A stretch of DNA of 64,000 bases from Nocardia jinanensis (lineage in GTDB: Bacteria > Actinomycetota > Actinomycetes > Mycobacteriales > Mycobacteriaceae), in contig NZ_BMMH01000007.1 of the NCBI RefSeq assembly GCF_014645735.1, positions 248,001-312,000 of the forward strand. Direction: 5' to 3'. Shown piece after piece: positions 8,008 to 15,621 of this stretch; the stretch's first letter is position 1; every line of letters begins with the position of its first letter. The position numbers and the translations under genes were made by a program. A model generated the notes under the pieces. It made no database searches. It saw only the letters and a program-made list of their open reading frames with translations, and was not told the DNA's origin.

Positions 8008-9474
8008 TTACGCGGCGGGTGTCAGGGTGTAATCCCGCGGATCGAGTTTGCGGACCCGGCGGCGATACCGGGTGACCGTCCCCGGCCAATTGTTGGTGAT
8101 CTTGCCGGCCGCGTTGCGATACCAGCTGGAACAGAAATTCCACGGGGTGCGTTCGAGGCGTTTCTGCAGCGCGTCGTTGAAGGCACGTTCGGTATCGGCG
8201 CGCACCTCGAGGACATGGCCGGGTCTGTCGCCGAGCAGTTGCACCGCCTGCCGGATATAGCGGGACTGCGATTCGATCATGTAGATGATCGACCCGACCC
8301 CCAGGTTCGTATTGGGTCCGTAGACCAGGAACAGATTCGGGAAATCGGGGACGGTCATTCCGTAGTAGGCATGCGCGCCCTCGGACCACACCTCGGCGAG
8401 CTCGCGTCCGCCCTTGCCGGTGATACGCATCGGCCAGAGGAACTCCGTGCCCTTGAAGCCGGTGCCGTAGATGATCACATCGGCTGCGTGCAGGATGCCG
8501 TCGGCGGTCCGCACGCCGTGCGGGGTGATCTCGGTGATTCCCGATGTGGTCACTTCGACATTGGGCTGAGTGAGCGCCGGATAGTAGTCGCTGGAGAACA
8601 GGGTGCGTTTGCAGGCGATCGGATAGTCCGGGGTGAGTGCGGCCCGCAGCGCGGGATCGTCGACGTTCTCGCGCAGGTTGCGGGCCGCGATCCGGGAGAC
8701 GAGACGGCTGATGATCGGCAGTTCCACCAGACCCAGCGAGGAGATCTCGGCGGTCAGCCACCAGCCGAGCCGCTCCACCAGCAACATTCCGGGAATCCGG
8801 GCGAACAGCTTGTGCTGGATGGGGGAGTAGTCGGTATCGAATTTGGGCAGCACCCAGGCGGCGGTCCGCTGGAACAGCGTCAGCTGCTCGACCTCCGGCT
8901 GGATCTGCGGAACGTATTGGATGGCGCTCGCCCCGGTGCCGATACAGGCGACCCGTTTTCCGGTGAGATCGATATCGTGCTCCCACTGTGCCGAATGGAA
9001 CGCGGGGCCGGTGAAACTGCCGACCCCCGGGATGGCGGGCAGTTGGGGCCGCGACAGCTGCCCGACCGCGGATATCACCACGTCCGCGGTCCGCTGGCCG
9101 CCCTCGGCGGTGTGTACCGTCCAGGTGCCCGCCTGTTCGTCGAACACCGCTTCGGTGACCTCGACGCCGAACTCGATACGGTCGAGCAGACCGTGCCGGT
9201 CGGTCACCCCGCGCAGATAGTCGTGGATGGCCGCCTGGCCGGAGTAGCGCTGCGGCCAATCGGGTTTCTGTTCGAAGGAGTAGGAGTACAGCGGTGACGG
9301 CACATCACAGGCCGCGCCGGGATAGGTGTTCTCCCGCCACACACCACCGAGGTCTTGGGCTTTCTCCAGGATGGTGATGCGGTCGAAACCGTGCCGGTGT
9401 AGTTCGATCGCCATACCGATACCACCGAATCCGGCGCCGATGATCAGGATCGACACCGGGCGTCGCGCGCTCAT
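8008..9474 (-). CDS. Flavin-containing monooxygenase, Baeyer-Villiger type
   Basis: 488 residues. The first Rossmann motif is GAGFGGIG (13-20) for FAD. The BVMO-type fingerprint FxGxxxHxxxW is present as FTGPAFHSAQW (154-164), and the second nucleotide-binding motif is GTGASA (179-184) for NADPH. Such enzymes use NADPH and O2 to insert oxygen next to ketones or to hydroxylate amines. The ATG at 9474 was chosen because AGGAG lies 5 nt upstream and the flavin motif follows directly; the open frame continues upstream without homology. No partner gene is adjacent, so the substrate is unknown. Confidence 0.88.
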   Translation of the reverse strand: MSARRPVSILIIGAGFGGIGMAIELHRHGFDRITILEKAQDLGGVWRENTYPGAACDVPSPLYSYSFEQKPDWPQRYSGQAAIHDYLRGVTDRHGLLDRIEFGVEVTEAVFDEQAGTWTVHTAEGGQRTADVVISAVGQLSRPQLPAIPGVGSFTGPAFHSAQWEHDIDLTGKRVACIGTGASAIQYVPQIQPEVEQLTLFQRTAAWVLPKFDTDYSPIQHKLFARIPGMLLVERLGWWLTAEISSLGLVELPIISRLVSRIAARNLRENVDDPALRAALTPDYPIACKRTLFSSDYYPALTQPNVEVTTSGITEITPHGVRTADGILHAADVIIYGTGFKGTEFLWPMRITGKGGRELAEVWSEGAHAYYGMTVPDFPNLFLVYGPNTNLGVGSIIYMIESQSRYIRQAVQLLGDRPGHVLEVRADTERAFNDALQKRLERTPWNFCSSWYRNAAGKITNNWPGTVTRYRRRVRKLDPRDYTLTPAA

Positions 9475-9718
9475 ACACACTCCTGTCGCCAATGTGGCCT
9501 CCCTCACTCTAAGGCGGTGACCGAGGTCGGGATCGGCACTTTCGGCCAAACGCCGCGGGCCTGTCGCCGACCCGATCGCGGCGGCGCGGAGCGGCCGCGG
9601 TGGCCGCGGAACTCGGTACGGCCCGGCTCGGTGGCACCGGAAAACCGCTTGCCCGGGTACGGCCAGGCCGATAAGTTGTCGCGGTTTGTCCATCCCGATG
9701 ATCGAAGGAGATACGACC

Positions 9719-10207
9719 ATGGAACCCCTGACCGAACGCGAGATCAGAGCGTCGTTCGTCAATTGCTCGAAAGGCGACGCCAAACGTCTCTCGTTACCCA
9801 CCGACCTGGCCGACCGCCCCTGGGACGATCTGGACTTCCTGGGCTGGTCCGATCCCGGAGCGCCCGGGCGTGCCTATCTCGTGGTGCCCGAGGAGCAGGG
9901 TCCGGCGGGTGTCGCGCTGCGCTACGAAACCTCCGGACCGCGTCGGTCGCAGATGTGCACGATCTGTTCGACCACCCACACCAACGGTGGGGTAGTGCTG
10001 ATGACCGCCCGTAAGGCGGGTGAAGCCGGACGGCGCGGGAATTCGACCGGGACCTATATCTGTGACGATCTGGCCTGTTCGCTGTACGCCCGCCGGAAGA
10101 AGACGCCCGCGATGGGCCGCGCCTATCGCGACGATTTCGATCCCGAGACCCGCATCGTGCAGATCCAGGAGAACGTGACCGCGTTCCTGGCCAGGATTCG
10201 CGGCTGA
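9719..10207 (+). CDS. FBP-domain (FusB-like, EF-G-binding) zinc-finger protein
   Basis: 162 residues matching the FBP_C/FusB family, whose C-terminal treble-clef zinc finger binds EF-G. Four Cys are placed as expected: MCTIC (C80, C83) and ICDDLAC (C115, C120), with the conserved RRSQMC, GTYIC and SLYARR contexts. FusB rescues EF-G stalled by fusidic acid, while chromosomal FBP homologues are thought to act on ribosome release more generally. The ATG at 9719 has GAAGGAG 8 nt upstream; the earlier in-frame ATG lacks a site. Two strong hairpins follow the gene. An EF-G2 gene lies 6 kb upstream, which makes a functional link possible but unproven. Confidence 0.78.
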   Translation: MEPLTEREIRASFVNCSKGDAKRLSLPTDLADRPWDDLDFLGWSDPGAPGRAYLVVPEEQGPAGVALRYETSGPRRSQMCTICSTTHTNGGVVLMTARKAGEAGRRGNSTGTYICDDLACSLYARRKKTPAMGRAYRDDFDPETRIVQIQENVTAFLARIRG

Positions 10208-10282
10208 TCGTCGCGGACGATACCGCCCGATGAGAAAGAGGTAGTGGCTGTGCGCCGATTCTCGAGACCCCGCCCGGGAAGT

Positions 10283-10319
10283 GCTCCGGATTCCGCTCTA
10301 CGCCGAGGGAATCCGGAGC
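10283..10319. terminator. 12-bp perfect hairpin between convergent genes
   Basis: GCTCCGGATTCC (10283-10294) pairs perfectly with GGAATCCGGAGC (10308-10319) around a 13-nt loop. It lies 75 bp after the FBP gene and before the end of the convergent ankyrin gene. There is no U-tract, which is usual for actinobacterial terminators. Confidence 0.7.
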
Positions 10320-10327
10320 CTCTCGCA

Positions 10328-10380
10328 TCCTCCCCGGCCGAGGCGCCCCGGTCGCGCCGGGCCGCCTCGGTCGGGGAGGA
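10328..10380. terminator. 18-bp near-perfect hairpin, second terminator
   Basis: TCCTCCCCGGCCGAGGCG (10328-10345) faces CGCCTCGGTCGGGGAGGA (10363-10380) with one C/T difference that still pairs as G-U on one strand. It sits 14 bp from the stop of the ankyrin gene, so it suits that gene, while the neighbouring hairpin suits the FBP gene. Confidence 0.65.
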
Positions 10381-10394
10381 CGCGCCCGGGACCG

Positions 10395-11150
10395 TCATCG
10401 CCGGCCCGGTTCGACCGGTCCGGGCCGATGGGCGATATCGCCGAGTAGGTCGGCGATGACCGCGTGCCCGTTCTGCATCGATGTCTCCCCGCTCCCGTAG
10501 CGCAGGGTGATCACCTCGGTACCGTCGCCGGCCGGGCGGCGATGAACCGTGAACTCGCGACCGGGCTCACCCCACTGCTCGACGAGAAGTGCGACCGGGT
10601 CGGCGGACGCGAGTTCGGTCGCGACGGTCAGGGCAGTACGACCCAGTTCGTCCGTATGGGCCGGGTCGGCGCCGTACGCCAGGAGCGACCGTACGATCCC
10701 GTAGCGGCCGCCCCAGGCGGCGATCGTCAGCGGGGTTCCGGGAATATCCGGGTCGGCTCCGGCCGCCAGCAGCAGCTCGACTGTTTCCCGGTGGCCGTTG
10801 CGGACCGCCCACAGCAGGGGTGGCGTGCCGGGGCCGAGCTGTTCCGGATGCGGCGGCTCGGGGAGGTCGGGGTCGGCTCCGGCGGCCAGTAGTGCCTCGA
10901 CGACGCCGATATGGTTCCAGCACGCCGCCGCGCACAGTGGCAGCCCTTCGTCGTCCGCCTCGCCGGGGAGTTGCGGGTCGGCGTCGTAGGCGAGCAGCAG
11001 ACGCACTATTTCGGTGGAACCGTGTACTGCGGCCCGGTAAAGGGGAGTGGTTCCGTAGTCGTCCGGCTCGTCGGGATCCGCCCCGGCGGCCAGGAGTTCG
11101 CGTACCCGGGCCGCGTCTTCCTCGGAAACGGCCGATACCAGATCTGTCAC
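10395..11150 (-). CDS. Ankyrin-repeat protein
   Basis: A 251-residue cytoplasmic protein with about four to five ankyrin units over residues 1-175. Signature elements are LLAAGADPDEPDDYGTTPLY, AAVHGSTEIVRLLL, AACWNHIGVVEALL, AVRNGHRETVELLL and GRTALTVA. The repeats are followed by a non-repeat tail of about 60 residues (FTVHRRPAGDGTEVITLRYGSG). Ankyrin repeats bind other proteins, but the partner is unknown. No signal peptide. It is transcribed alone, with a hairpin right after the stop. Confidence 0.85.
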   Translation of the reverse strand: MTDLVSAVSEEDAARVRELLAAGADPDEPDDYGTTPLYRAAVHGSTEIVRLLLAYDADPQLPGEADDEGLPLCAAACWNHIGVVEALLAAGADPDLPEPPHPEQLGPGTPPLLWAVRNGHRETVELLLAAGADPDIPGTPLTIAAWGGRYGIVRSLLAYGADPAHTDELGRTALTVATELASADPVALLVEQWGEPGREFTVHRRPAGDGTEVITLRYGSGETSMQNGHAVIADLLGDIAHRPGPVEPGRR

Positions 11151-11226
11151 CTGTCCATTAGAGCGACTGCGTCAATCGGATATCCCCGCTCGGGTGGTGC
11201 GGGGAAACCACAGCGGACAATGGGTT

Positions 11227-11232
11227 TAGCCT
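11227..11232 (+). promoter_or_regulatory. -10 box TAGCCT for a leaderless leader-ORF transcript
   Basis: TAGCCT is followed by 7 nt and then the ATG at 11240, the spacing seen at the other putative leaderless genes in this window. Confidence 0.45.
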
Positions 11233-11239
11233 GTGCGGC

Positions 11240-11299
11240 ATGACCGATCATCTCAACGGCCGGCGGCTGTTCCGGAGCGCCGGACACCTCCCTCGGTGA
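11240..11299 (+). CDS. Short leader ORF (19 codons) before the nucleotidyltransferase gene
   Basis: MTDHLNGRRLFRSAGHLPR then TGA. Its ATG lies 7 nt after the -10 box TAGCCT, and its stop overlaps the likely GTG start of the next gene (GTGA at 11296-11299). This arrangement would couple translation of the downstream resistance-like gene to that of the leader. It could instead be a chance ORF, with the true start of the next gene elsewhere. No sequence similarity is recognised. Confidence 0.4.
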   Translation: MTDHLNGRRLFRSAGHLPR

Positions 11300-12114
11300 C
11301 AGGCGGTGAGCCGGAGGTGTCCGCGCCCGTGATACCGGCCGCGGTTCGGCCCTATCTGGCGGAGCTGGTCCGGCGAGCCCGAACCGTCCACGGAAACCAG
11401 CTGCTCAGTGTGTTCGCGGTGGGGTCGCTGGCGCTCGGTGACTACCGGCCCGGGCGTAGCGATATCGATGTGACGGTGATCGTCGCCCCGGACACACCGG
11501 AGAAGGCGCTGCACGACCTCGCCGCAGCACTGGCTCATCCGGCTTTTCCGTGTCCCGCCGCCGGGTTGGAATTGGTGGTCTACGACGCGGAATTCGCCGC
11601 CTCGGCAACCCCGGAGCCGGGGTATCTGCTGAACCTGAACACCGGCCCGCTGCTGCCCGCGGTCGCGGATTTCGACTCTGCCGGGGCCCCGGCGTTCTGG
11701 TATGTGATCGATCGCGCGGTCGCCCGTCAGAGCGGGTTGCCGCTGTTCGGACGCCCGGTGCGGGATGTCCTTGCCGCACCGCGACGGCCCGATCTGCTCA
11801 CGGCGGTCGCGGCGTCGGTCGACGAGCATGCTGCCGGGGCGGGACATCTCACGGACAACAGGGTGCTCAACGGCTGTCGGGCCGTATTGTTCTGCCGGAC
11901 CGGTCGATGGGTGACCAAACGGGAAGCCGGACGGGCGATCGCGGCTGCCGAGGAACGGTTCGAGCCGATCGTGGCCGCGGCACTGCGCAGTTTCGAAAGG
12001 CCGCGTTCGGAAGCCGTGGCCCTGCCTTGGGTACAGGTGGACGAATTCTCGGCCTGGGTGAGCCGGGCCGTTCGGCGGCCGCCGAGGAACGGCCCGACCA
12101 CACCCGAGGAGTGA
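11296..12114 (+). CDS. Aminoglycoside nucleotidyltransferase-like protein (ANT(3'')/(9) type)
   Basis: 272 residues from the GTG at 11296. The N-terminal nucleotidyltransferase motif is GSLALGDYRPGRSDID (43-58), with the metal-binding acidic pair D56/D58. A C-terminal helical domain (RVLNGCRAVLFCRTGRWVTKREAGRAI) matches the DUF4111-type domain of AadA enzymes. These adenylate streptomycin/spectinomycin, but chromosomal actinobacterial homologues often have no tested activity. The start is uncertain: GTG 11296 overlaps the leader-ORF stop, GTG 11317 and GTG 11233 are also in frame. I prefer 11296 for the stop-start overlap. Whether it confers resistance cannot be told. Confidence 0.75.
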   Translation: MTGGEPEVSAPVIPAAVRPYLAELVRRARTVHGNQLLSVFAVGSLALGDYRPGRSDIDVTVIVAPDTPEKALHDLAAALAHPAFPCPAAGLELVVYDAEFAASATPEPGYLLNLNTGPLLPAVADFDSAGAPAFWYVIDRAVARQSGLPLFGRPVRDVLAAPRRPDLLTAVAASVDEHAAGAGHLTDNRVLNGCRAVLFCRTGRWVTKREAGRAIAAAEERFEPIVAAALRSFERPRSEAVALPWVQVDEFSAWVSRAVRRPPRNGPTTPEE

Positions 12115-12232
12115 GTGACAGGACAAACGTGTCCAGGTGGCGCGGTGACGTTCTCGGCGGTGGACATTTCGGGTTCGGCGATCCGGCACCGCCGCGTCCA
12201 CCTGTCAGCTCGCCCGTATCCGGCGACGGGTA

Positions 12233-13228
12233 TCAGACCCGCAGCAGGGTCCGGCCGAGCGCGGTGCGGTCCTCGATGGCCGCGTGGGCGGCGGCGGCGT
12301 CGGCCAGCGGGAAGGTCTGCCCGATGACCACCTCGAGTTCCTCGGTGGCGAGCAGTTCGAGGATCTGCGCGGCATAGCGGGCGCGGCTGTCGTTTCCTAT
12401 GCTCAGGTCATAGAGGCCGAGTACCCGCACACCGCGTTCTCGCGCTTCGTCGGCGGCCGCGCCGGCGAATTCGCCCGCGGCCGCGCCGTATCCGATGAAG
12501 AGCGCATCTGCGGGCGTGATCCGCAGGGCGGCGTCGCCCGGTTCGCCGCCGGCGCCGTCGAAGACCACATCGGGTCCCCGGCCCTCTGTCGCGGCCAGTA
12601 CCTGTTCGGTCCAGCCGGTTTCGGAGTAGTCCACGGCAACCCGGGCGCCCAGCCGCCGGGTGAGGGCGAGTTTCGCGTCGCCGCGGGCGGCCGCGATCAC
12701 TTGGGCCCCGGCTCGGTGGGCCAATTGGGTGAGCAGGGTTCCGAGTCCGCCGGCGGCGGCAGTGATCAGAACCTGTTGCCCGGGACGGATCCCGGCGCGT
12801 TCGAACGCGGCGAATGCGGTGTGGCCGTCGTGCACCACGGCGGTCGCCTGTTCGACCGTGACCCCGTCCGGTATCCGGTTCAACTGATCCGCATCGGCGA
12901 GGGCCTGTTCGGCATATCCGCCGATGGGCAGCCCGCGGCCGACGCCGCTGGCCACGGTCCGCGCTGTGACCCGAATGCCCAGAAGTGCGGGATCGACACC
13001 CGGTCCCACGGCCGCGACGATCCCGCCGATCGCGCCGCCGGCTACGTACGGCGGTTGTACGGCGAAGAAGTCGGTGCCCCATCCCGACCGCAGCCGGGTA
13101 TCGAGGAACATCACATCCGCCGCGGCGACCTGCACCAGAACCTGTCCGGCCTCCGGTTCCGGGACCGGTACTTCACGGGGCTCCAGAACGTCCGGTCCGC
13201 CGAATTCCTTGACCTCTACAGCCTGCAC
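12233..13228 (-). CDS. NADPH:quinone oxidoreductase, zeta-crystallin-like MDR family
   Basis: A 331-residue medium-chain dehydrogenase/reductase without the structural or catalytic zinc Cys. It has the N-terminal GroES-like fold (MQAVEVKEFGGPDVLE), a VTVEQATAVVHDGHTA segment and the NADP-binding AAAGGLGTLLTQL. Such enzymes reduce quinones or enones with NADPH. The GTG at 13228 was chosen because GAGGAG lies 8 nt upstream; the upstream open frame has no homology. Its promoter region holds a MerR/SoxR-type element with a 19-bp spacer, so induction by a redox or thiol-type signal is likely. Confidence 0.85.
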   Translation of the reverse strand: MQAVEVKEFGGPDVLEPREVPVPEPEAGQVLVQVAAADVMFLDTRLRSGWGTDFFAVQPPYVAGGAIGGIVAAVGPGVDPALLGIRVTARTVASGVGRGLPIGGYAEQALADADQLNRIPDGVTVEQATAVVHDGHTAFAAFERAGIRPGQQVLITAAAGGLGTLLTQLAHRAGAQVIAAARGDAKLALTRRLGARVAVDYSETGWTEQVLAATEGRGPDVVFDGAGGEPGDAALRITPADALFIGYGAAAGEFAGAAADEARERGVRVLGLYDLSIGNDSRARYAAQILELLATEELEVVIGQTFPLADAAAAHAAIEDRTALGRTLLRV

Positions 13229-13268
13229 GATGAATCTCCTCGGGTTTCGACAAGCGGTGACCTCGATC

Positions 13269-13299
13269 AGTCTGAAACCTTCACATAGGTTCAGGTCAA
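13269..13299 (-). promoter_or_regulatory. MerR-type promoter with 19-bp spacer and AACCT-N6-AGGTT dyad
   Basis: Read on the minus strand: -35 TTGACC (13299-13294), a 19-nt spacer, and -10 CAGACT (13274-13269). A dyad AACCT(N6)AGGTT (13276-13291) is centred in the spacer. The over-long spacer with a central dyad is the hallmark of promoters twisted open by MerR-family activators. It drives the quinone oxidoreductase starting at 13228. No MerR gene is adjacent. Confidence 0.7.
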
Positions 13300-13420
13300 G
13301 TGCGGCTCGTCGAACTGCGGCTTCGGTCCCGGGAGTGTCGTGCCGGCCGGAAACGACGAAATCGTGACATCGGCGTCCGGCTGCCCGGCGCGGCGCCTTC
13401 CGGCGGGCAGGATCAGGGGT

Positions 13421-14467
13421 ATGCGAGTACTGCTGACCGGCGCAGCCGGGTTCATCGGTTCCCATATCCGCGCCGGGCTGCGGGCGGGCGGTCACGAGGT
13501 GGTGGCGGTCGATCTGATGCTGCCCGCGGCGCACGGCCCCGGCGCGGAACCACCGGAGGGGGTACGGCAGGTGGATATTCGCGCGGCCGGCGGGCTCGAC
13601 CCGCTGCTACGCGGTGTCGACGTGGTGTGTCATCAGGCCGCCGTGGTGGGTGCCGGCGTCGACACCCAGGACGCCCCCGCCTACGCCGGGCACAACGATT
13701 ACGGCACCGCGGTACTGCTGGCCGCGATGGAGCGGGCCGGATGCGCCCGCCTGGTCCTGGCGTCGTCGATGGTGGTGTACGGCGAAGGGCTCTACCGGGG
13801 CCCGGACGGGATCGTCGCGATCACGGGCCGCCGCGGCGAGGATCTGGCCGCCGGCCGGTTCGAACACCGGTACAACGATGCGGATCTCGCCTGGGCGCCG
13901 GTCCCCGAGGACACGCCGTCCCGGCCGCGGAGCCTGTACGCGGCGAGCAAGGTGGCGCAGGAGAACTACGCCACCGCCTGGGCCGCCGCGACCGGCGGCG
14001 CGGTCACCGCGCTGCGCTACCACAATGTCTACGGCCCCGGAATGCCCAGGGATACGCCGTATTCCGGGGTGGCGGCTATTTTCCGGTCGGCCCTGGCGGC
14101 GGGCCGGCCGCCGCAGGTCTACGAAGACGGTCGTCAGGCCCGGGATTTCGTGCATGTCACCGATATCGCCGCGGCGAACATCGCCGCGATCGAGGCCGCG
14201 TTGCCCGGATTCGTGCCGTTGAACATCTGTTCGGGACATCCGGTCACCATCGGTGCGGTCGCCCGGACTCTGGCCGCCGCGCACGGCGGTCCGGACCCGG
14301 TGATCACCGGTGCCGTGCGAGCCGGGGATGTGCGCCATATCGTCGCCGACCCGGCGCGGGCCCGGCAGGTGCTCGGGTTCACCGCGCGGATCGCACCCGC
14401 CGACGGCCTCGTGGAATTCGCGTCCGCGCCCCTGCGCCCGACAGCGGCCGGCGCCACGATCGGATGA
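13421..14467 (+). CDS. NAD-dependent sugar epimerase/dehydratase (extended SDR)
   Basis: 348 residues. The NAD-binding motif is TGAAGFIGS (6-14). The catalytic triad is LASSMVVYG (S115/S116), Y173 and K177 within YAASK. Extended-SDR features follow: RYHNVYGPGM, RDFVHVTDIA and LNICSGHPVTI. Such enzymes epimerise or dehydrate nucleotide-sugars, typically UDP- or dTDP-hexoses. The ATG at 13421 sits 7 nt after CAGGAT, a weak leaderless-type -10. It is convergent with the decayed histidine kinase and lies next to two glycosyltransferase genes and a methyltransferase, so a role in making a surface glycan or glycosylated metabolite is inferred. Confidence 0.85.
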   Translation: MRVLLTGAAGFIGSHIRAGLRAGGHEVVAVDLMLPAAHGPGAEPPEGVRQVDIRAAGGLDPLLRGVDVVCHQAAVVGAGVDTQDAPAYAGHNDYGTAVLLAAMERAGCARLVLASSMVVYGEGLYRGPDGIVAITGRRGEDLAAGRFEHRYNDADLAWAPVPEDTPSRPRSLYAASKVAQENYATAWAAATGGAVTALRYHNVYGPGMPRDTPYSGVAAIFRSALAAGRPPQVYEDGRQARDFVHVTDIAAANIAAIEAALPGFVPLNICSGHPVTIGAVARTLAAAHGGPDPVITGAVRAGDVRHIVADPARARQVLGFTARIAPADGLVEFASAPLRPTAAGATIG

Positions 14468-14478
14468 GCCCACGGTCG

Positions 14479-15487
14479 CTATCCGGAATCGGCCGGTAGC
14501 CGGATCTCGAAGCGGCAGCCGGCCCCCCGGTCGGTCGCCGTGATCGCCCCCCGGTGTGCCTGCATCAGACCGGCGGCGATGGCCGGGCCCATACCTCTCC
14601 CGGTCAGGACACTGTTGTCCGCCACTGGTGGGCGGGCGGCCGTGCTCCGGTAGGTCGCTTCGAGGAGATGGGACAGATAGGTGGCCGTCGTCCGGGGTCC
14701 GGAGTCGTCGACCCGCGTCCGGACCTGTTGGCCACTCTGCCCGGCGGTGATCACCACCTCGCCACCCGGTGGCGTATGCGCGATGGCATTGGACACCAGA
14801 TTGGCCAGGACCCGGCTCAACGCCTGATCATCGGGCGGTGAGGGGCAGCGGCGCGGCGGACCGGCGTGCGGTGGATCCGATCTCGGCGTGAGGGCCGGCG
14901 TAGCTCTCGTCGATGAGTTCGCGCAGGTCGGGCGATTCGAAACCGGGCCGCGCGCCCGCCGAGATCTCGGACATCTCGAAGAGGTCGTCGACCATCCGGG
15001 ACAGCCGCCCGGTCTCCCGGCCGATCCGCTCGGCGTACCGGGCGAGATCGGCCGGGTCGGCCACCACGCCGGCGCCGAGTGCCTCGGTCATCGCCCGGAT
15101 CCCGGCGAGCGGGGTGCGCAGATCGTGACTCACCCAGGCCACGAGTTCCCGGCGGGACCGGTCGGCGGCGCGTTCCTGCTCGCGAACCCATCTCTCCCGC
15201 AACGTCTTACGGGACCGCTCCCGGCCCAAGAGGGCGGCGGCCGGCACCGTAACGGCGGTGACCAGCAGCAGGACGACGGATGTACGCCGGAACTCGGTGG
15301 TGAGCATCCATCCGCTCACCCCGGTGATCCCGGCCAGGGTCGCCAGGATCGGAACGAGGACCAGTACCGCCGCGCTCACGGCGAGCGAACGGTTGCGCAG
15401 CGCCCACAGGACCGAGGCGCCCACCACCACTACCGGCAGTGAACAGGCCAGGGTGTAGCCGATGATCTCCAGCAGGTCATCGGGCAT
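14479..15487 (-). pseudogene. Sensor histidine kinase split by a frameshift
   Basis: The first part (15487-14828) encodes two hydrophobic helices and a HisKA domain with the phosphorylated His in WVSHDLRTPLAGI. It then runs into a stop at 14830-14828. The remainder, in another frame (to 14479), encodes the ATPase half with the N-box DDQALSRVLANLVSNAIAHT. One missing base near 14830-14836 (CCCGATGAT where CCCGxGATGAT would keep frame) explains both pieces. In the ATPase half the G1 box is eroded (DDSGPRTT) and the G2 box reads GRGMGPAIA. Loss of kinase activity is inferred. A sequencing error is possible, but the weak ATPase motifs and the decayed regulator upstream argue for real decay. Confidence 0.75.
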
Positions 15488-15614
15488 CGGCGCGCTCCGC
15501 GGTGATCACGGACGGCCCCCAGGCGTCGCCGCGCCCCCGGACGGTTTCGATGCGGTGCCGGGCGTGGTGCACCGCGTCCCGGACCACGGGATCGTCTGCC
15601 ACGAGTATGCACAT
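15477..15614 (-). pseudogene. OmpR-type response regulator remnant: N- and C-terminal codons joined
   Basis: A 45-codon ORF. It opens with MCILVADDPVVRDAV, the receiver-domain start with the acidic DD pair. It continues with RHRIETVRGRGDAWGPS, like the beta-hairpin wing that ends OmpR-type DNA-binding domains (IETVRGVGYRxG). The phospho-Asp, dimer face and recognition helix are gone. GGTGAGG precedes the ATG, and the stop overlaps the kinase ATG (ATGCCCGATGA), so the original operon junction survives. The simplest reading is an in-frame internal deletion of a real regulator gene. Confidence 0.6.
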
Positions 15615-15621
15615 GGATACC

